Positions 35,530-44,103 of a DNA stretch of 64,000 nucleotides are shown in pieces; the stretch's first letter is position 1; each line of letters starts with the position of its first letter. The stretch spans positions 186,001 through 250,000 of the forward strand of contig NZ_RBII01000002.1 in assembly GCF_003634015.1 (NCBI RefSeq). The letters run 5' to 3'. Below the pieces are notes generated by a model. The model was not told where the DNA came from, did no database searches, and worked only from the letters and a program-made list of their open reading frames with translations. The DNA comes from Litorimonas taeanensis. GTDB taxonomy: Bacteria; Pseudomonadota; Alphaproteobacteria; Caulobacterales; Maricaulaceae. Position numbers and translations under genes: made by a program.

Positions 35530-37113
35530 GTGGACACACATATTTTGAAATCTCAAAGTCTTTCCAAACGTGGAAAACGGCGAATTCGGCGTAATACTCT
35601 GCAAGCTTTTCTTGAGGCCTGCAAAGTACAGGGTTCAAAGAAGAAAATCCTTACGGATGGTGACGGACGTGAGTTTAGCTATGGCGAGCTGCGCCAAGCC
35701 ATTTTTGCGCTCTCCTCACCGTTAAAGAAAAAAACTCACGGCCATAAAAATATAGGGATATTATTACCCACAGGAGCAGGCGCCGTTATCGCGCTCTTAT
35801 CTATACATGCTGCGGGCAGAACGCCCGCAATGTTAAACTTTACCTCAGGTATAAAGAACCTCAAAGCCGCTATAGCCACTGCGCCTTTGAAAACCATTGT
35901 CACAGCGCGTAAATTCATTGAAATTGCAGGACTCTCGGCATTGATTGAAGAGTTATCTAAAGCCGTCAATATTGTTTACCTTGAGGACCTGCGCGAAGAA
36001 ATAGGGTTACAAGGTAAGTTGCGTGCCATTCTGGGGCCCATATCTCCGCAACTTTTTGTTCCTCACCAGAGCCCAGATGATACAGGCGTCATATTGTTTA
36101 CCTCTGGTACAGAAGGAAACCCTAAAGGCGTTGTGCTGACCCACAGTAATATTCTCGCTAATATTGAACAAATAGAGGAACATGTAGAATTAGAAAAAAC
36201 AGATAAGTTCTTTAACCCTCTACCGACATTCCATTGTTATGGCCTGACCGCAGGAACCTTGTGGCCAATTTTTAGCGGTTATCCTGTTGTCCTCCACCCC
36301 TCACCTCTGCAAACTAAAACTATTGCGAAGCGTATTTTTAAAACGCGATCGACCGTTCTTTTTGCTACAGACACATTCCTGCAGCAATATATGCGAGCGA
36401 GCGCCGATGGCGGAATGAACTCGTTACGCATTGCTGTTTGCGGCGCTGAACGCGTCCGTGAGGAGACCCGAAAAACGGCCGAACAAAGGTTTTCCTTTGA
36501 GGTCTTAGAAGGATATGGCGTCACTGAATGCGCGCCCGTGCTCGCGGCAAATCAACCCGGAGACATTCGAGCAGGAACTATTGGAAAAATGTTACCCGGC
36601 ATTGAGACACGCTTAGAGCCTGTCGAAGGTCTAGAAGATGCGGGTTGCCTTTGGGTTAGGGGCCCTAACATAATGAAGGGTTATATTTCTGCAGATAATC
36701 CCGGGAAACTCGTGCCCTTAAAAGACGGTTGGCATAATACAGGGGATGTCGTTTCCATTGATGAAGAAGGCTATTATGTCATTCGAGGGCGTATAAAACG
36801 CTTTGCGAAAATTGGCGGAGAAATGGTTTCACTGACAGTCGTTGAAAATTGTGCTTCCGCTGTTTGGCCAGACAATAATCATGCTGCCGCCATAATTCCC
36901 GATTCACGTAAAGGCGAGCAAATCGTATTGGTTACTGATCACCCCGAGCCTAAGCGTCATGAGCTCATGACATGGGCAAAAACTCACGGCGTTCCAGAGA
37001 TATCAGTCCCTAAAAAAGTTATCTCTGTTGAAGCCCTTCCTGTTTTAGGCACGGGCAAATTGGATTATCTTTCCGTGACTAACATTGCAAAAGAGTTCGC
37101 TGCTATTTCATAG
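35530..37113 (+). CDS. AMP-dependent acyl-ACP/acyl-CoA ligase, Aas-like
   Basis: 527 residues starting at a GTG (35530) behind AAGGATGCAGG. The ANL motifs are visible: LFTSGTEGNPKGVVLTH, ANIEQIEEHVELEKTDKF, EGYGVTECAPVLAAN, and the hinge DVVSIDEEGYYVIRGR. Pattern TSGTEG..KGV and the YGVTEC..V form are typical of the acyl-ACP synthetase half of Aas and related ligases. The acyltransferase half is absent. Probably activates fatty acids for phospholipid repair or storage. A strong terminator follows. Confidence 0.88.
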   Translation: MDTHILKSQSLSKRGKRRIRRNTLQAFLEACKVQGSKKKILTDGDGREFSYGELRQAIFALSSPLKKKTHGHKNIGILLPTGAGAVIALLSIHAAGRTPAMLNFTSGIKNLKAAIATAPLKTIVTARKFIEIAGLSALIEELSKAVNIVYLEDLREEIGLQGKLRAILGPISPQLFVPHQSPDDTGVILFTSGTEGNPKGVVLTHSNILANIEQIEEHVELEKTDKFFNPLPTFHCYGLTAGTLWPIFSGYPVVLHPSPLQTKTIAKRIFKTRSTVLFATDTFLQQYMRASADGGMNSLRIAVCGAERVREETRKTAEQRFSFEVLEGYGVTECAPVLAANQPGDIRAGTIGKMLPGIETRLEPVEGLEDAGCLWVRGPNIMKGYISADNPGKLVPLKDGWHNTGDVVSIDEEGYYVIRGRIKRFAKIGGEMVSLTVVENCASAVWPDNNHAAAIIPDSRKGEQIVLVTDHPEPKRHELMTWAKTHGVPEISVPKKVISVEALPVLGTGKLDYLSVTNIAKEFAAIS

Positions 37114-37185
37114 CGCTACGGCTCGACAACCACGTTCTCGCATAGCCTATTCTCACAACGGCATACAAAAATGCGCTCATAAAAA

Positions 37186-37210
37186 AACCCGCCCTTTATG
37201 AAGGCGGGTT
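37186..37210. terminator. Bidirectional intrinsic terminator
   Basis: Stem AACCCGCC / GGCGGGTT with loop CTTTATGAA. A seven-A run precedes it (U tract for minus-strand mscL) and TTTT follows (plus-strand ligase gene). It separates the two convergent genes. Confidence 0.85.
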
Positions 37211-37234
37211 TTCGTAAAATGTAATTCAGTTGAA

Positions 37235-37645
37235 TTATTTTTTAGCAAGAAGATCGCGAATTTCAGCCAAAAGAACTTCGTTTGCTGGCGGCGCTGCTGG
37301 AGCGGCTTCTTCTTTAACCATGGCTTTGTTCATACCTTTAATGATGAGGAACATAACAAAAGCGACAATAATGAAAGAGATAAGTGACGTTAGAAATTGG
37401 CCGAAGTTAATCACCCAACCTGCGTCTGCGACAGTACCATCAGCCGCCAGCGTTGGAGCTTCAAGAACCCATTTCCAAGTCGATAGATCAATACCGCCCA
37501 TAATAGGCTGAATAGCTGGCATGAATACGCCATCAATGAAGTCTTTTACAACTGTTGCAAAGGCAGAGCCCATAACAAAGCCAACAGCCATATCGACTAA
37601 ATTGCCCTTCATAGCGAAGGCTTTAAATTCTGAAATCATTCCCAT
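37235..37645 (-). CDS. mscL: Large-conductance mechanosensitive channel
   Basis: Pentameric osmotic safety valve in the inner membrane, about 136 residues. The start ATG at 37645 lies behind a GGGGGA box. The cytoplasmic N helix is MISEFKAFAMKGNLVDMAVG, TM1 with the gate GFVMGSAFATVVKDFID, TM2 QFLTSLISFIIVAFVMFLIIKGM, and the C-terminal helix ends LLAEIRDLLAKK. It lies between ihfB and the acyl ligase gene, all convergent or co-directional, with a good terminator. Confidence 0.97.
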   Translation of the reverse strand: MGMISEFKAFAMKGNLVDMAVGFVMGSAFATVVKDFIDGVFMPAIQPIMGGIDLSTWKWVLEAPTLAADGTVADAGWVINFGQFLTSLISFIIVAFVMFLIIKGMNKAMVKEEAAPAAPPANEVLLAEIRDLLAKK

Positions 37646-37755
37646 GATATCCCCCAAAAAAGAAAAAATGACGAAAATCGTCTAAAATACATAGTGCATA
37701 AGCACCGTGAAGCGTCAATATATATATAGTTAATGAACCTAGTCTAAACAGGCAC

Positions 37756-38043
37756 TTAGGGCTTAGAGTTATCTATTTTTTCCCGTAGGTCTTTCCCTGT
37801 TCGGAAGAAAGGCACGTGTTTTTCAGGTACGAAAACATTGGTACCTGTCCGTGGGTTTCGGCCTGACCTCGCCTTGCGGTGGCGAACAGAAAATGCCCCA
37901 AATCCACGAAGCTCTACACGAGCGCCTCGCTCTAATGTCTGCGTAATTGATTCCAGAACAACGGCCACAACACGTTCCATATCCCTTCGCGTCAGATGTT
38001 CATTGTCATCGTGAAGTTTGTCAATGAGTTCAGATCTAAGCAT
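37756..38043 (-). CDS. ihfB: Integration host factor subunit beta
   Basis: 95 residues, DNA-bending histone-like fold. It opens [21 protein letters not shown] and carries the conserved arm [20 protein letters not shown] with the intercalating proline. The IHF-beta form is supported by [16 protein letters not shown]. In related bacteria ihfB directly follows rpsA; here a TonB-dependent receptor gene lies between them. Confidence 0.95.
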   Translation of the reverse strand: MLRSELIDKLHDDNEHLTRRDMERVVAVVLESITQTLERGARVELRGFGAFSVRHRKARSGRNPRTGTNVFVPEKHVPFFRTGKDLREKIDNSKP

Positions 38044-38104
38044 AGGGACTTATAACCTTTTTTTCCTAGTAGGCGTCAAGCGCTTTCATTCTAAATATAA
38101 AAAA

Positions 38105-38124
38105 AGCCCTCCTGGTGGAGGGCT
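38105..38124 (-). terminator. Intrinsic terminator of the TonB-dependent receptor gene
   Basis: Stem AGCCCTCC / GGAGGGCT with a TGGT loop, followed on the minus strand by a T tract (the A run just below 38105). It lies 24 bases downstream of the receptor stop codon. Confidence 0.9.
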
Positions 38125-38148
38125 ATCAAACTTATAATCGGTTCAAGA

Positions 38149-40521
38149 TTAGTAGCTATACCGAGCTGTTAAACCGAATGTTCTCGGCTGATTTGTTCTG
38201 AAACCAAGCCGCGCACGACCGCCGCGTTCGCGATCGAATGAAAGGTTCGCATTTTCATCGAAAATATTGGTCACATAGAGTTGCAGATCAAAACTATCGA
38301 ATTCCAAACCTGTCGTTACATTCGCAATCGTGTATTTATCTAAGCTTAAGTCGACTGTGTTGACTTCCGCCCCTGTAGCGCCGCCAAAGGGCAAGCCAGA
38401 TACGAATGTTCCCGCTCCAGCCTCTTGGTCACTGGGCTGTGTGAAGCGATTATCTACATTTTGCATTGATAGCGTTAGATAGCCGCCCTCATTCCCTGTG
38501 AAAGGGTTGTCAAAGAAACGCGTAACATTGGCAGAAAGCTGGAACTGAGGCACGGATGGCAAGCGATTTCCATCGCGAAGCCCAGCCAACACAGTGCCTG
38601 TACCGTCCGCAACTGTTGAATCGAATTCAGCTTCAATAAAGCTACCAGATAAACCAAATTCCCAGTCATCACCGGCAGGGGCGTTAAATTCAAATTCAAC
38701 CCCTGCTGTATGTGCATCCGGAACGTTAAACACGACACGTGAAGAACATGAACCGGCATCCAAAGTGGCTTGTAGGTTAGAAATGTCTGTATAGAAGGCG
38801 GCTGCGTTAAATGTCAGGCCATTTTTACGAATTTTTACACCTGTTTCATAATTCCAGAGTGTCTCATCATCATATGACTGGAAGCCCCCAAAAATGGCAG
38901 CATCTTCTGTTGAACATAAAGCCGTATTCAATGGGTCGTTAACGCCGCCTAATCGGAAACCTTGAGACACTTGAGCGTTCAAAGTCACAGCTTCTGATGC
39001 GTCATAGCTAACAAGAAAACGCGGCGTGAATCCGCTTGAAGATGTCTCATCCGTTTGCAAGGGGCCACCTGCCGCAAAAAGTCCGCCCGTTTTAATGTCG
39101 CGCGTCTCGTTAAAGTCATAATAACGGCCACCCGCAGTCAAGGTAAGTTTTTCACTGAGATCAAAGCTAGCTTCACCAAAAATCGCGATTTGTTCTAGCT
39201 CATATGGTAAATCTGAATTGAACGGAGAATCAGCTGGGAAACCATTAGCAACAGCATCCGCTGTGCCGGCTCCGAGTGCCGCATCTGTGGCGGCATCATA
39301 ACCTGGCGTGGGCAAGCGTTGTGTGTAAACGCGATCTGTCTTTGCATAAAACCCACCGATGAGCCATTGAAGAGGACCCTCAGCTGTAGAAGACAAACGC
39401 AGCTCTTGTGTAAATTGCTCAACTTCTGTTCGGTCACGCAAATTCGAAGGCAATAATACGGCGTCATCCGCAAAGCCTAAGTCTATAGATACAGACCCAG
39501 ACAAGGCGCTCGCATCGCGGCTGACAAGAATATCTCTGTCAGTATAAGTAGTAACTGACGTTAAATCCACGGCGCCCAATCCTATATTGGCCGTGAGGTC
39601 TGCTATCAATGTTTCATCAGAGAAGGATTCATCAAGCAATAAATATTGCTGACGCTCTTCGAGCTGAATAGCTGGGCGTGTTGTAGTATAGGGGTTGGCG
39701 AAAAGGTTGAACTGTTCCTGACGGTTAAAACCATCCGCTTCAATTTCCTGATACACTATGCGCGGGGTAATCGAAACATTGTCCGACGGTTCAAAGGTTA
39801 AAGCGACACGGCCACCAATACGTGACCCGCTATTCACATCTTTATCCAGACTTCCGCCTTCGCCAAGTGCATCAATAAATCCAGCATATTCTGTCCAGTA
39901 ACCCACAGCTCTTAGCGCGGCCTTACCATCGGCAAACGGTATGTTGTACATACCTTTCAAATGCCCGCCTTCGCTGCCATCTGTCACTGTGTTTACATTG
40001 GCTTCTAACATCGCCTCTGTTTCATCAAGGTTTGGCTGGTTCGTAATAAAGCGAAGCGTACCGCCCACAGACCCAGAGCCAAATAGAGTGCCTTGTGGCC
40101 CTCTCAACGTTTCAACGCGATTTAAATCAAAAAGATCAAGGTCTGGCGTGAAAAGAGACAGAGAGATCACAGATTCATCAAGGTATACGCCAACTTGCTC
40201 TTTTACACCGGGTTGATCACGCACAATTTGCCCAGCAGAAACACCGCGAATAGCCACTTGGCTTTGGCCGGGTCCAAGATTCTGAATCGTCAGACCTGCA
40301 ACATTACGAGACACATCTTCTAAATTGGTCGCGCCAGTTCTTTGAATGTCTTCCTGAGAAATAGCATTGATAGAAAAGGGGACATCCTGAATTGTTGAAG
40401 CCCGTTTCGTCGCCGTCACGATAATTTCATCGGTCACTTGAGCAAAGGCTTGGGAAGATGCCAACAAAGCGGCACAAGCAGCTCCAGAACTGAGTATGGC
40501 ACGGTAAGACGATAGTTTCAT
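38149..40521 (-). CDS. TonB-dependent outer-membrane receptor
   Basis: 790 residues with a signal peptide (LSSGAACAALLASSQAFAQ). The plug domain begins with a TonB-box-like VTDEIIVTATKR and contains QDVPFSINAISQEDIQ and RGVSAGQIV; the 22-strand barrel ends in an aromatic strand (FGLTARYSY). Imports a siderophore, vitamin B12 or a carbohydrate across the outer membrane; a substrate cannot be assigned, although the plug type with VYLDESVISLSLFTP is common in receptors for large organic compounds. Single gene between terminators. Confidence 0.95.
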   Translation of the reverse strand: MKLSSYRAILSSGAACAALLASSQAFAQVTDEIIVTATKRASTIQDVPFSINAISQEDIQRTGATNLEDVSRNVAGLTIQNLGPGQSQVAIRGVSAGQIVRDQPGVKEQVGVYLDESVISLSLFTPDLDLFDLNRVETLRGPQGTLFGSGSVGGTLRFITNQPNLDETEAMLEANVNTVTDGSEGGHLKGMYNIPFADGKAALRAVGYWTEYAGFIDALGEGGSLDKDVNSGSRIGGRVALTFEPSDNVSITPRIVYQEIEADGFNRQEQFNLFANPYTTTRPAIQLEERQQYLLLDESFSDETLIADLTANIGLGAVDLTSVTTYTDRDILVSRDASALSGSVSIDLGFADDAVLLPSNLRDRTEVEQFTQELRLSSTAEGPLQWLIGGFYAKTDRVYTQRLPTPGYDAATDAALGAGTADAVANGFPADSPFNSDLPYELEQIAIFGEASFDLSEKLTLTAGGRYYDFNETRDIKTGGLFAAGGPLQTDETSSSGFTPRFLVSYDASEAVTLNAQVSQGFRLGGVNDPLNTALCSTEDAAIFGGFQSYDDETLWNYETGVKIRKNGLTFNAAAFYTDISNLQATLDAGSCSSRVVFNVPDAHTAGVEFEFNAPAGDDWEFGLSGSFIEAEFDSTVADGTGTVLAGLRDGNRLPSVPQFQLSANVTRFFDNPFTGNEGGYLTLSMQNVDNRFTQPSDQEAGAGTFVSGLPFGGATGAEVNTVDLSLDKYTIANVTTGLEFDSFDLQLYVTNIFDENANLSFDRERGGRARLGFRTNQPRTFGLTARYSY

Positions 40522-40634
40522 TTTTATTCCCCTCTTGGATATGAACTTATTTTATTGTGCTTTCACAGCTATTTCATTCACTCCGCTATGACAATTCACA
40601 ATTGAGAGATTATTTCCAATCGAAAGCAAAAAAA

Positions 40635-40660
40635 AACCCGCTCGGAAGGCCGAACGGGTT
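40635..40660 (-). terminator. Intrinsic terminator of rpsA
   Basis: Stem with arms AACCCGctcgg / ccgaaCGGGTT (one internal mismatch) and loop AAGG, followed on the minus strand by nine T. It lies 27 bases after the rpsA stop codon. Confidence 0.88.
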
Positions 40661-40686
40661 AAAAATAAGCTTAGAGCCTTTATGGC

Positions 40687-42390
40687 TTAGTTGTCGCCTT
40701 TCAGCGCGGCACCAAGGATATCACCCAAGGATGCGCCAGAGTCAGCAGAGCCATATTGTTGTACAGCTTCTTTCTCTTCAGCGATTTCGAGCGCTTTGAT
40801 AGAGAGTGAATATGTACGTGTCTTACGGTCAACACGTGTGATCAAGGCATCAACCTTATCGCCAACAGCATAGCGCTCTGGGCGTTGCTCTGAACGCTCA
40901 CGAGACAAATCACCTTTACGGATAAAGGCTGTCGCTTCTGCGTCACCTTCACCAAAGGTAACTTCGATACCGCCAGAATTCACTTCTTTCACTGTACAAG
41001 TGACAGTCGTGCCGCGGTTTACACCAGCGGAACCTGAAGGCATTGTGTCTTTGACAAGTTGCTTGATACCCAAAGAGATACGCTCTTTTTCGATATCAAC
41101 TTCAAGGATTTTAGCTTCGACTTCGTCGCCTTTTTTGTAATCCTGAAGGGCTTCTTCGCCAGATTTTTCCCAAGAAAGGTCAGACAAGTGAGCCATGCCA
41201 TCAATATCGCCATCAAGACCGATAAAGAGACCAAACTCAGTGACAGAGCGAACTTCGCCTTTGATTGTTGAACCAACAGGGAAACGATCTGTAAAGCTGT
41301 CCCAAGGATTGTCCTGAACCTGCTTGATACCAAGCGAGATACGGCGCTTTTCTTGATCCACTTCGAGAACTTCGACATCGACTTCTTGTGAAGTAGAAAC
41401 GATTTTTCCTGGGTGTACATTCTTCTTTGTCCAAGACATTTCAGAAACGTGAACAAGACCTTCGACGCCTTCTTCCAATTCAATGAATGCACCGTAATCA
41501 GCAATATTTGTGACTGTACCAGTGTGGCGTGAACCAACTGTGTATTTCGCAGCCGCGATATTCCAAGGATCTTCTTGAAGCTGTTTCATGCCAAGAGAAA
41601 TACGTTGTGTCTCTGGGTTAATGCGGACAATCTTAACTTTGACAGTGTCGCCAACATTTAAGACTTGTGAAGGATGGCTAACACGGCGCCAGCTCATATC
41701 AGTGACATGTAGAAGACCATCAATACCGCCAAGGTCAACGAATGCACCGTAATCAGTGATATTCTTGACAACACCTTCACGTGTTTCGCCTTCAGCCAAT
41801 TGACCGACAAGCTCTGCGCGCTGCTCTGCACGGCTCTCTTCGAGAATAGCACGGCGTGAAACAACGATGTTTCCGCGCGAACGATCCATTTTCAAGATCA
41901 TGAAAGGCTGTGTTTCATTCATCAGCGGGCCTACATCACGTACAGGACGAATGTCGACTTGCGAACCTGGCAAGAAGGCATTGATACCGCCAAGGTCAAC
42001 TGTAAAGCCGCCTTTAACACGGCCAACAATAGCCCCTTTAACGGGCTCTTCGCCTTCAAAGAATTTCGCCATTTTAATCCAGCTTTCTTCACGGCGTGCT
42101 TTGTCGCGAGATAGAACAGCTTGACCAAGTGCGTTTTCAATGCGCTCTAGATAGATATCGACTTCGTCGCCGACTTTTAATGTATTTTCTTCACCGGGCG
42201 TGAAAAACTCACGCATGTCGATACGGCCTTCAGTTTTCAAACCGATATCGATGATGGCTGCGTCTTTTTCGATACCTGTTACGATACCTTTGATGACGGT
42301 GCCTTCTTCCATTGAATTCGTCTCGAAAGACGCTTCAAACATAGACGCAAAATCGTCCGTCGTTGGATTCATTGATTGAGCATTGCTCAT
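40687..42390 (-). CDS. rpsA: 30S ribosomal protein S1
   Basis: mRNA-binding ribosomal protein, 567 residues from the ATG at 42390, which has a GGAG box upstream (a start five codons earlier lacks it). Six S1 (OB-fold) repeats are visible, for example VKNITDYGAFVDLGGIDGLLH, VTNIADYGAFIELEEGVEGLV and VRSVTEFGLFIGLDGDIDG. Acidic N-terminal region binds the ribosome. The cmk gene, which normally precedes rpsA, is not here; a decayed Kelch gene occupies the upstream side. Confidence 0.98.
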   Translation of the reverse strand: MSNAQSMNPTTDDFASMFEASFETNSMEEGTVIKGIVTGIEKDAAIIDIGLKTEGRIDMREFFTPGEENTLKVGDEVDIYLERIENALGQAVLSRDKARREESWIKMAKFFEGEEPVKGAIVGRVKGGFTVDLGGINAFLPGSQVDIRPVRDVGPLMNETQPFMILKMDRSRGNIVVSRRAILEESRAEQRAELVGQLAEGETREGVVKNITDYGAFVDLGGIDGLLHVTDMSWRRVSHPSQVLNVGDTVKVKIVRINPETQRISLGMKQLQEDPWNIAAAKYTVGSRHTGTVTNIADYGAFIELEEGVEGLVHVSEMSWTKKNVHPGKIVSTSQEVDVEVLEVDQEKRRISLGIKQVQDNPWDSFTDRFPVGSTIKGEVRSVTEFGLFIGLDGDIDGMAHLSDLSWEKSGEEALQDYKKGDEVEAKILEVDIEKERISLGIKQLVKDTMPSGSAGVNRGTTVTCTVKEVNSGGIEVTFGEGDAEATAFIRKGDLSRERSEQRPERYAVGDKVDALITRVDRKTRTYSLSIKALEIAEEKEAVQQYGSADSGASLGDILGAALKGDN

Positions 42391-43068
42391 AGTGTGGAAC
42401 TCCAAAATTTAGGTCCTGCCTATGGGTCCATCTTTTATGGCCCACGGTCTAGCCCAGCCAATCCGGGCGTAAATAAAAACGAGAAAAGGAGGTTTTTAGG
42501 CCACGATATTCGCGCTAATTTATTCGGGGCTTGGAAAAACCCGCTAAAATCGAGGGGCGTATAGGCGGGGAGATGGGGAATAGCAAGCGTAAAGCGCATC
42601 CGTCGATGAACAGTCTTTCACACCATTATCACTCAGCAGTGATGAAGTCAGCCGGTTATGTGAACACACTCTAGGCTCTTTTTATTGTATATATCTTTAA
42701 ACAGTTCAAAAAACAGGTCAAATTTGAGGATGAAATGCGTTTTCTAAAACTCTCCTTTTATACTGACTCTGTCGTCACGCACTTAATTGCAAGCTCCGTT
42801 CTTGTGGTCTTTTCTTTTGCGGCTGATAAATTTATTGAAAAACACATGCTGCTGAATTATCTCATGCTTCTGTTGTTGAGACCAAAACCTTACAAGCTCA
42901 AAAAACCTCACCCTAAATCAAAGTCAATCAAGATTTATTCGTCGCTATCGCGGATAGATATAGCTTCGAAAAAACGGATGAATGAATTGATGCTTTAGGT
43001 AATAAAAATAGACATGGTTGCTATTTCCTTGGAATGTGGGTTTATGGGGGTCTCTAAAGGTAGCTATC
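42391..43068. other. Long intergenic region upstream of rpsA
   Basis: About 680 bases. The first part (to about 42600) should carry the rpsA promoter and 5' leader (minus strand). A possible 87-codon plus-strand reading frame at 42735-42998 (MRFLKLSFYTDSVVTH) follows GAGGATGAA, and its first 35 residues are hydrophobic, but it has no recognisable family, so it is not called a gene. The last 70 bases hold the leader and SD-like AAAGG of the Kelch pseudogene. Confidence 0.5.
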
Positions 43069-44077
43069 ATGATCTGAACCTGTCTCAGTCTTATCCTCTC
43101 TATTTTGACATCGCTCACACTCTCAGCCTGCCAAGCGCAGAAAGCTTTGCCCATTATTGAAACAGAATGGGAAATCGTTGAGGCGATTGGTGAACCGACT
43201 CCACGACATGAGGCTTCTGTGGTTGCTTTCAAGAATAAGCTTTACCTGATTGGCGGCAGACGCATCAATCCTGTGGATGTCTATGATCCGGCCACAAATA
43301 TTTGGACCGCCCTATCCAAAACGCCACTGGAACTGCATCACTTCCAAGCTATTGTCATTGATGACGCCATATATTTAATGGGAGCCATGACGGGTGGATG
43401 GCCGCGCGAAACGCCGCTTGATAAAGTAATGGTCTACTACCCCGAAGAAGACCGATTTGAAATGACGCATGATATTCCCGCAGATAGACATCGAGGCGCA
43501 GCAGGCGTCGCCTTGCGCAACGGCAAAATCTATATGGTTGGCGGCATTACGAATGGTCATATGGACGGGTTTGAAAATTGGCTTGATGAATATAACCCAA
43601 AAACAGGCGAATGGCGCGTTCTGCCTGACGCACCCCATAAGCGCGATCACCTGGATGCTGTCATTGCCAAAGATAGGCTTTATTCTTTCGCAGGGCGAAC
43701 GTCTCATCATGCAATGGGCAAAGGATTTGAATCCACAGTGAAGCCGGGCGATATTTTCGACTTCAAAACTGAGACATGGCTTAACCCTCAAGCTGCTTTT
43801 GATATTCCGACAGAACGCGCCGTTAATATGACCTTTGTATGGGGGGTGAGAGGTCATTATTGGCGGTGGTGAAAGCGGCAATCAAGAAGCTGCCCATAAT
43901 GAAGTCGAAGCCTTTGACATTCATACACAGACTTGGCGTGCTTGGCCAAGTTTACAACGTGGACGCCATGGTTCCGGTTTCGTCGTCATTGGCGATTATG
44001 TTTACACGGCCTCCGGCAGTGGTAATCGCGGTGGCGGACCTGAACTCACAAGTCTTGAACGATTGAAGCTGCCCTAA
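43069..44077 (+). pseudogene. Kelch-repeat lipoprotein, decayed (nonsense codon + frameshift)
   Basis: The original start is probably ATG at 43069 behind AAAGG, followed by ATC and then TGA, an in-frame stop, after which the same frame encodes a perfect lipoprotein signal (LSLILSILTSLTLSAC). The frame then shows Kelch blades: AFKNKLYLIGGRRI ... VYDPATNIWTAL, VALRNGKIYMVGG, YNPKTGEWRVLPD. Near 43845-43857 the frame breaks and the last blades continue one base out of phase (GHIIGGG-like ESGNQEAAHNEVEAFDIH to ERLKLP). Intact members would be periplasmic or surface beta-propellers. Confidence 0.75.
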
Positions 44078-44103
44078 AAATCTAAAGACAGGCAGGCCGA
44101 ACC

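Noticed and set aside
42735-42998. 87-codon reading frame upstream of the Kelch pseudogene
   Set aside because: Some hydrophobic N-terminal character and a weak GAGGA upstream, but low complexity, no family and no conserved context; noted within the intergenic entry only.
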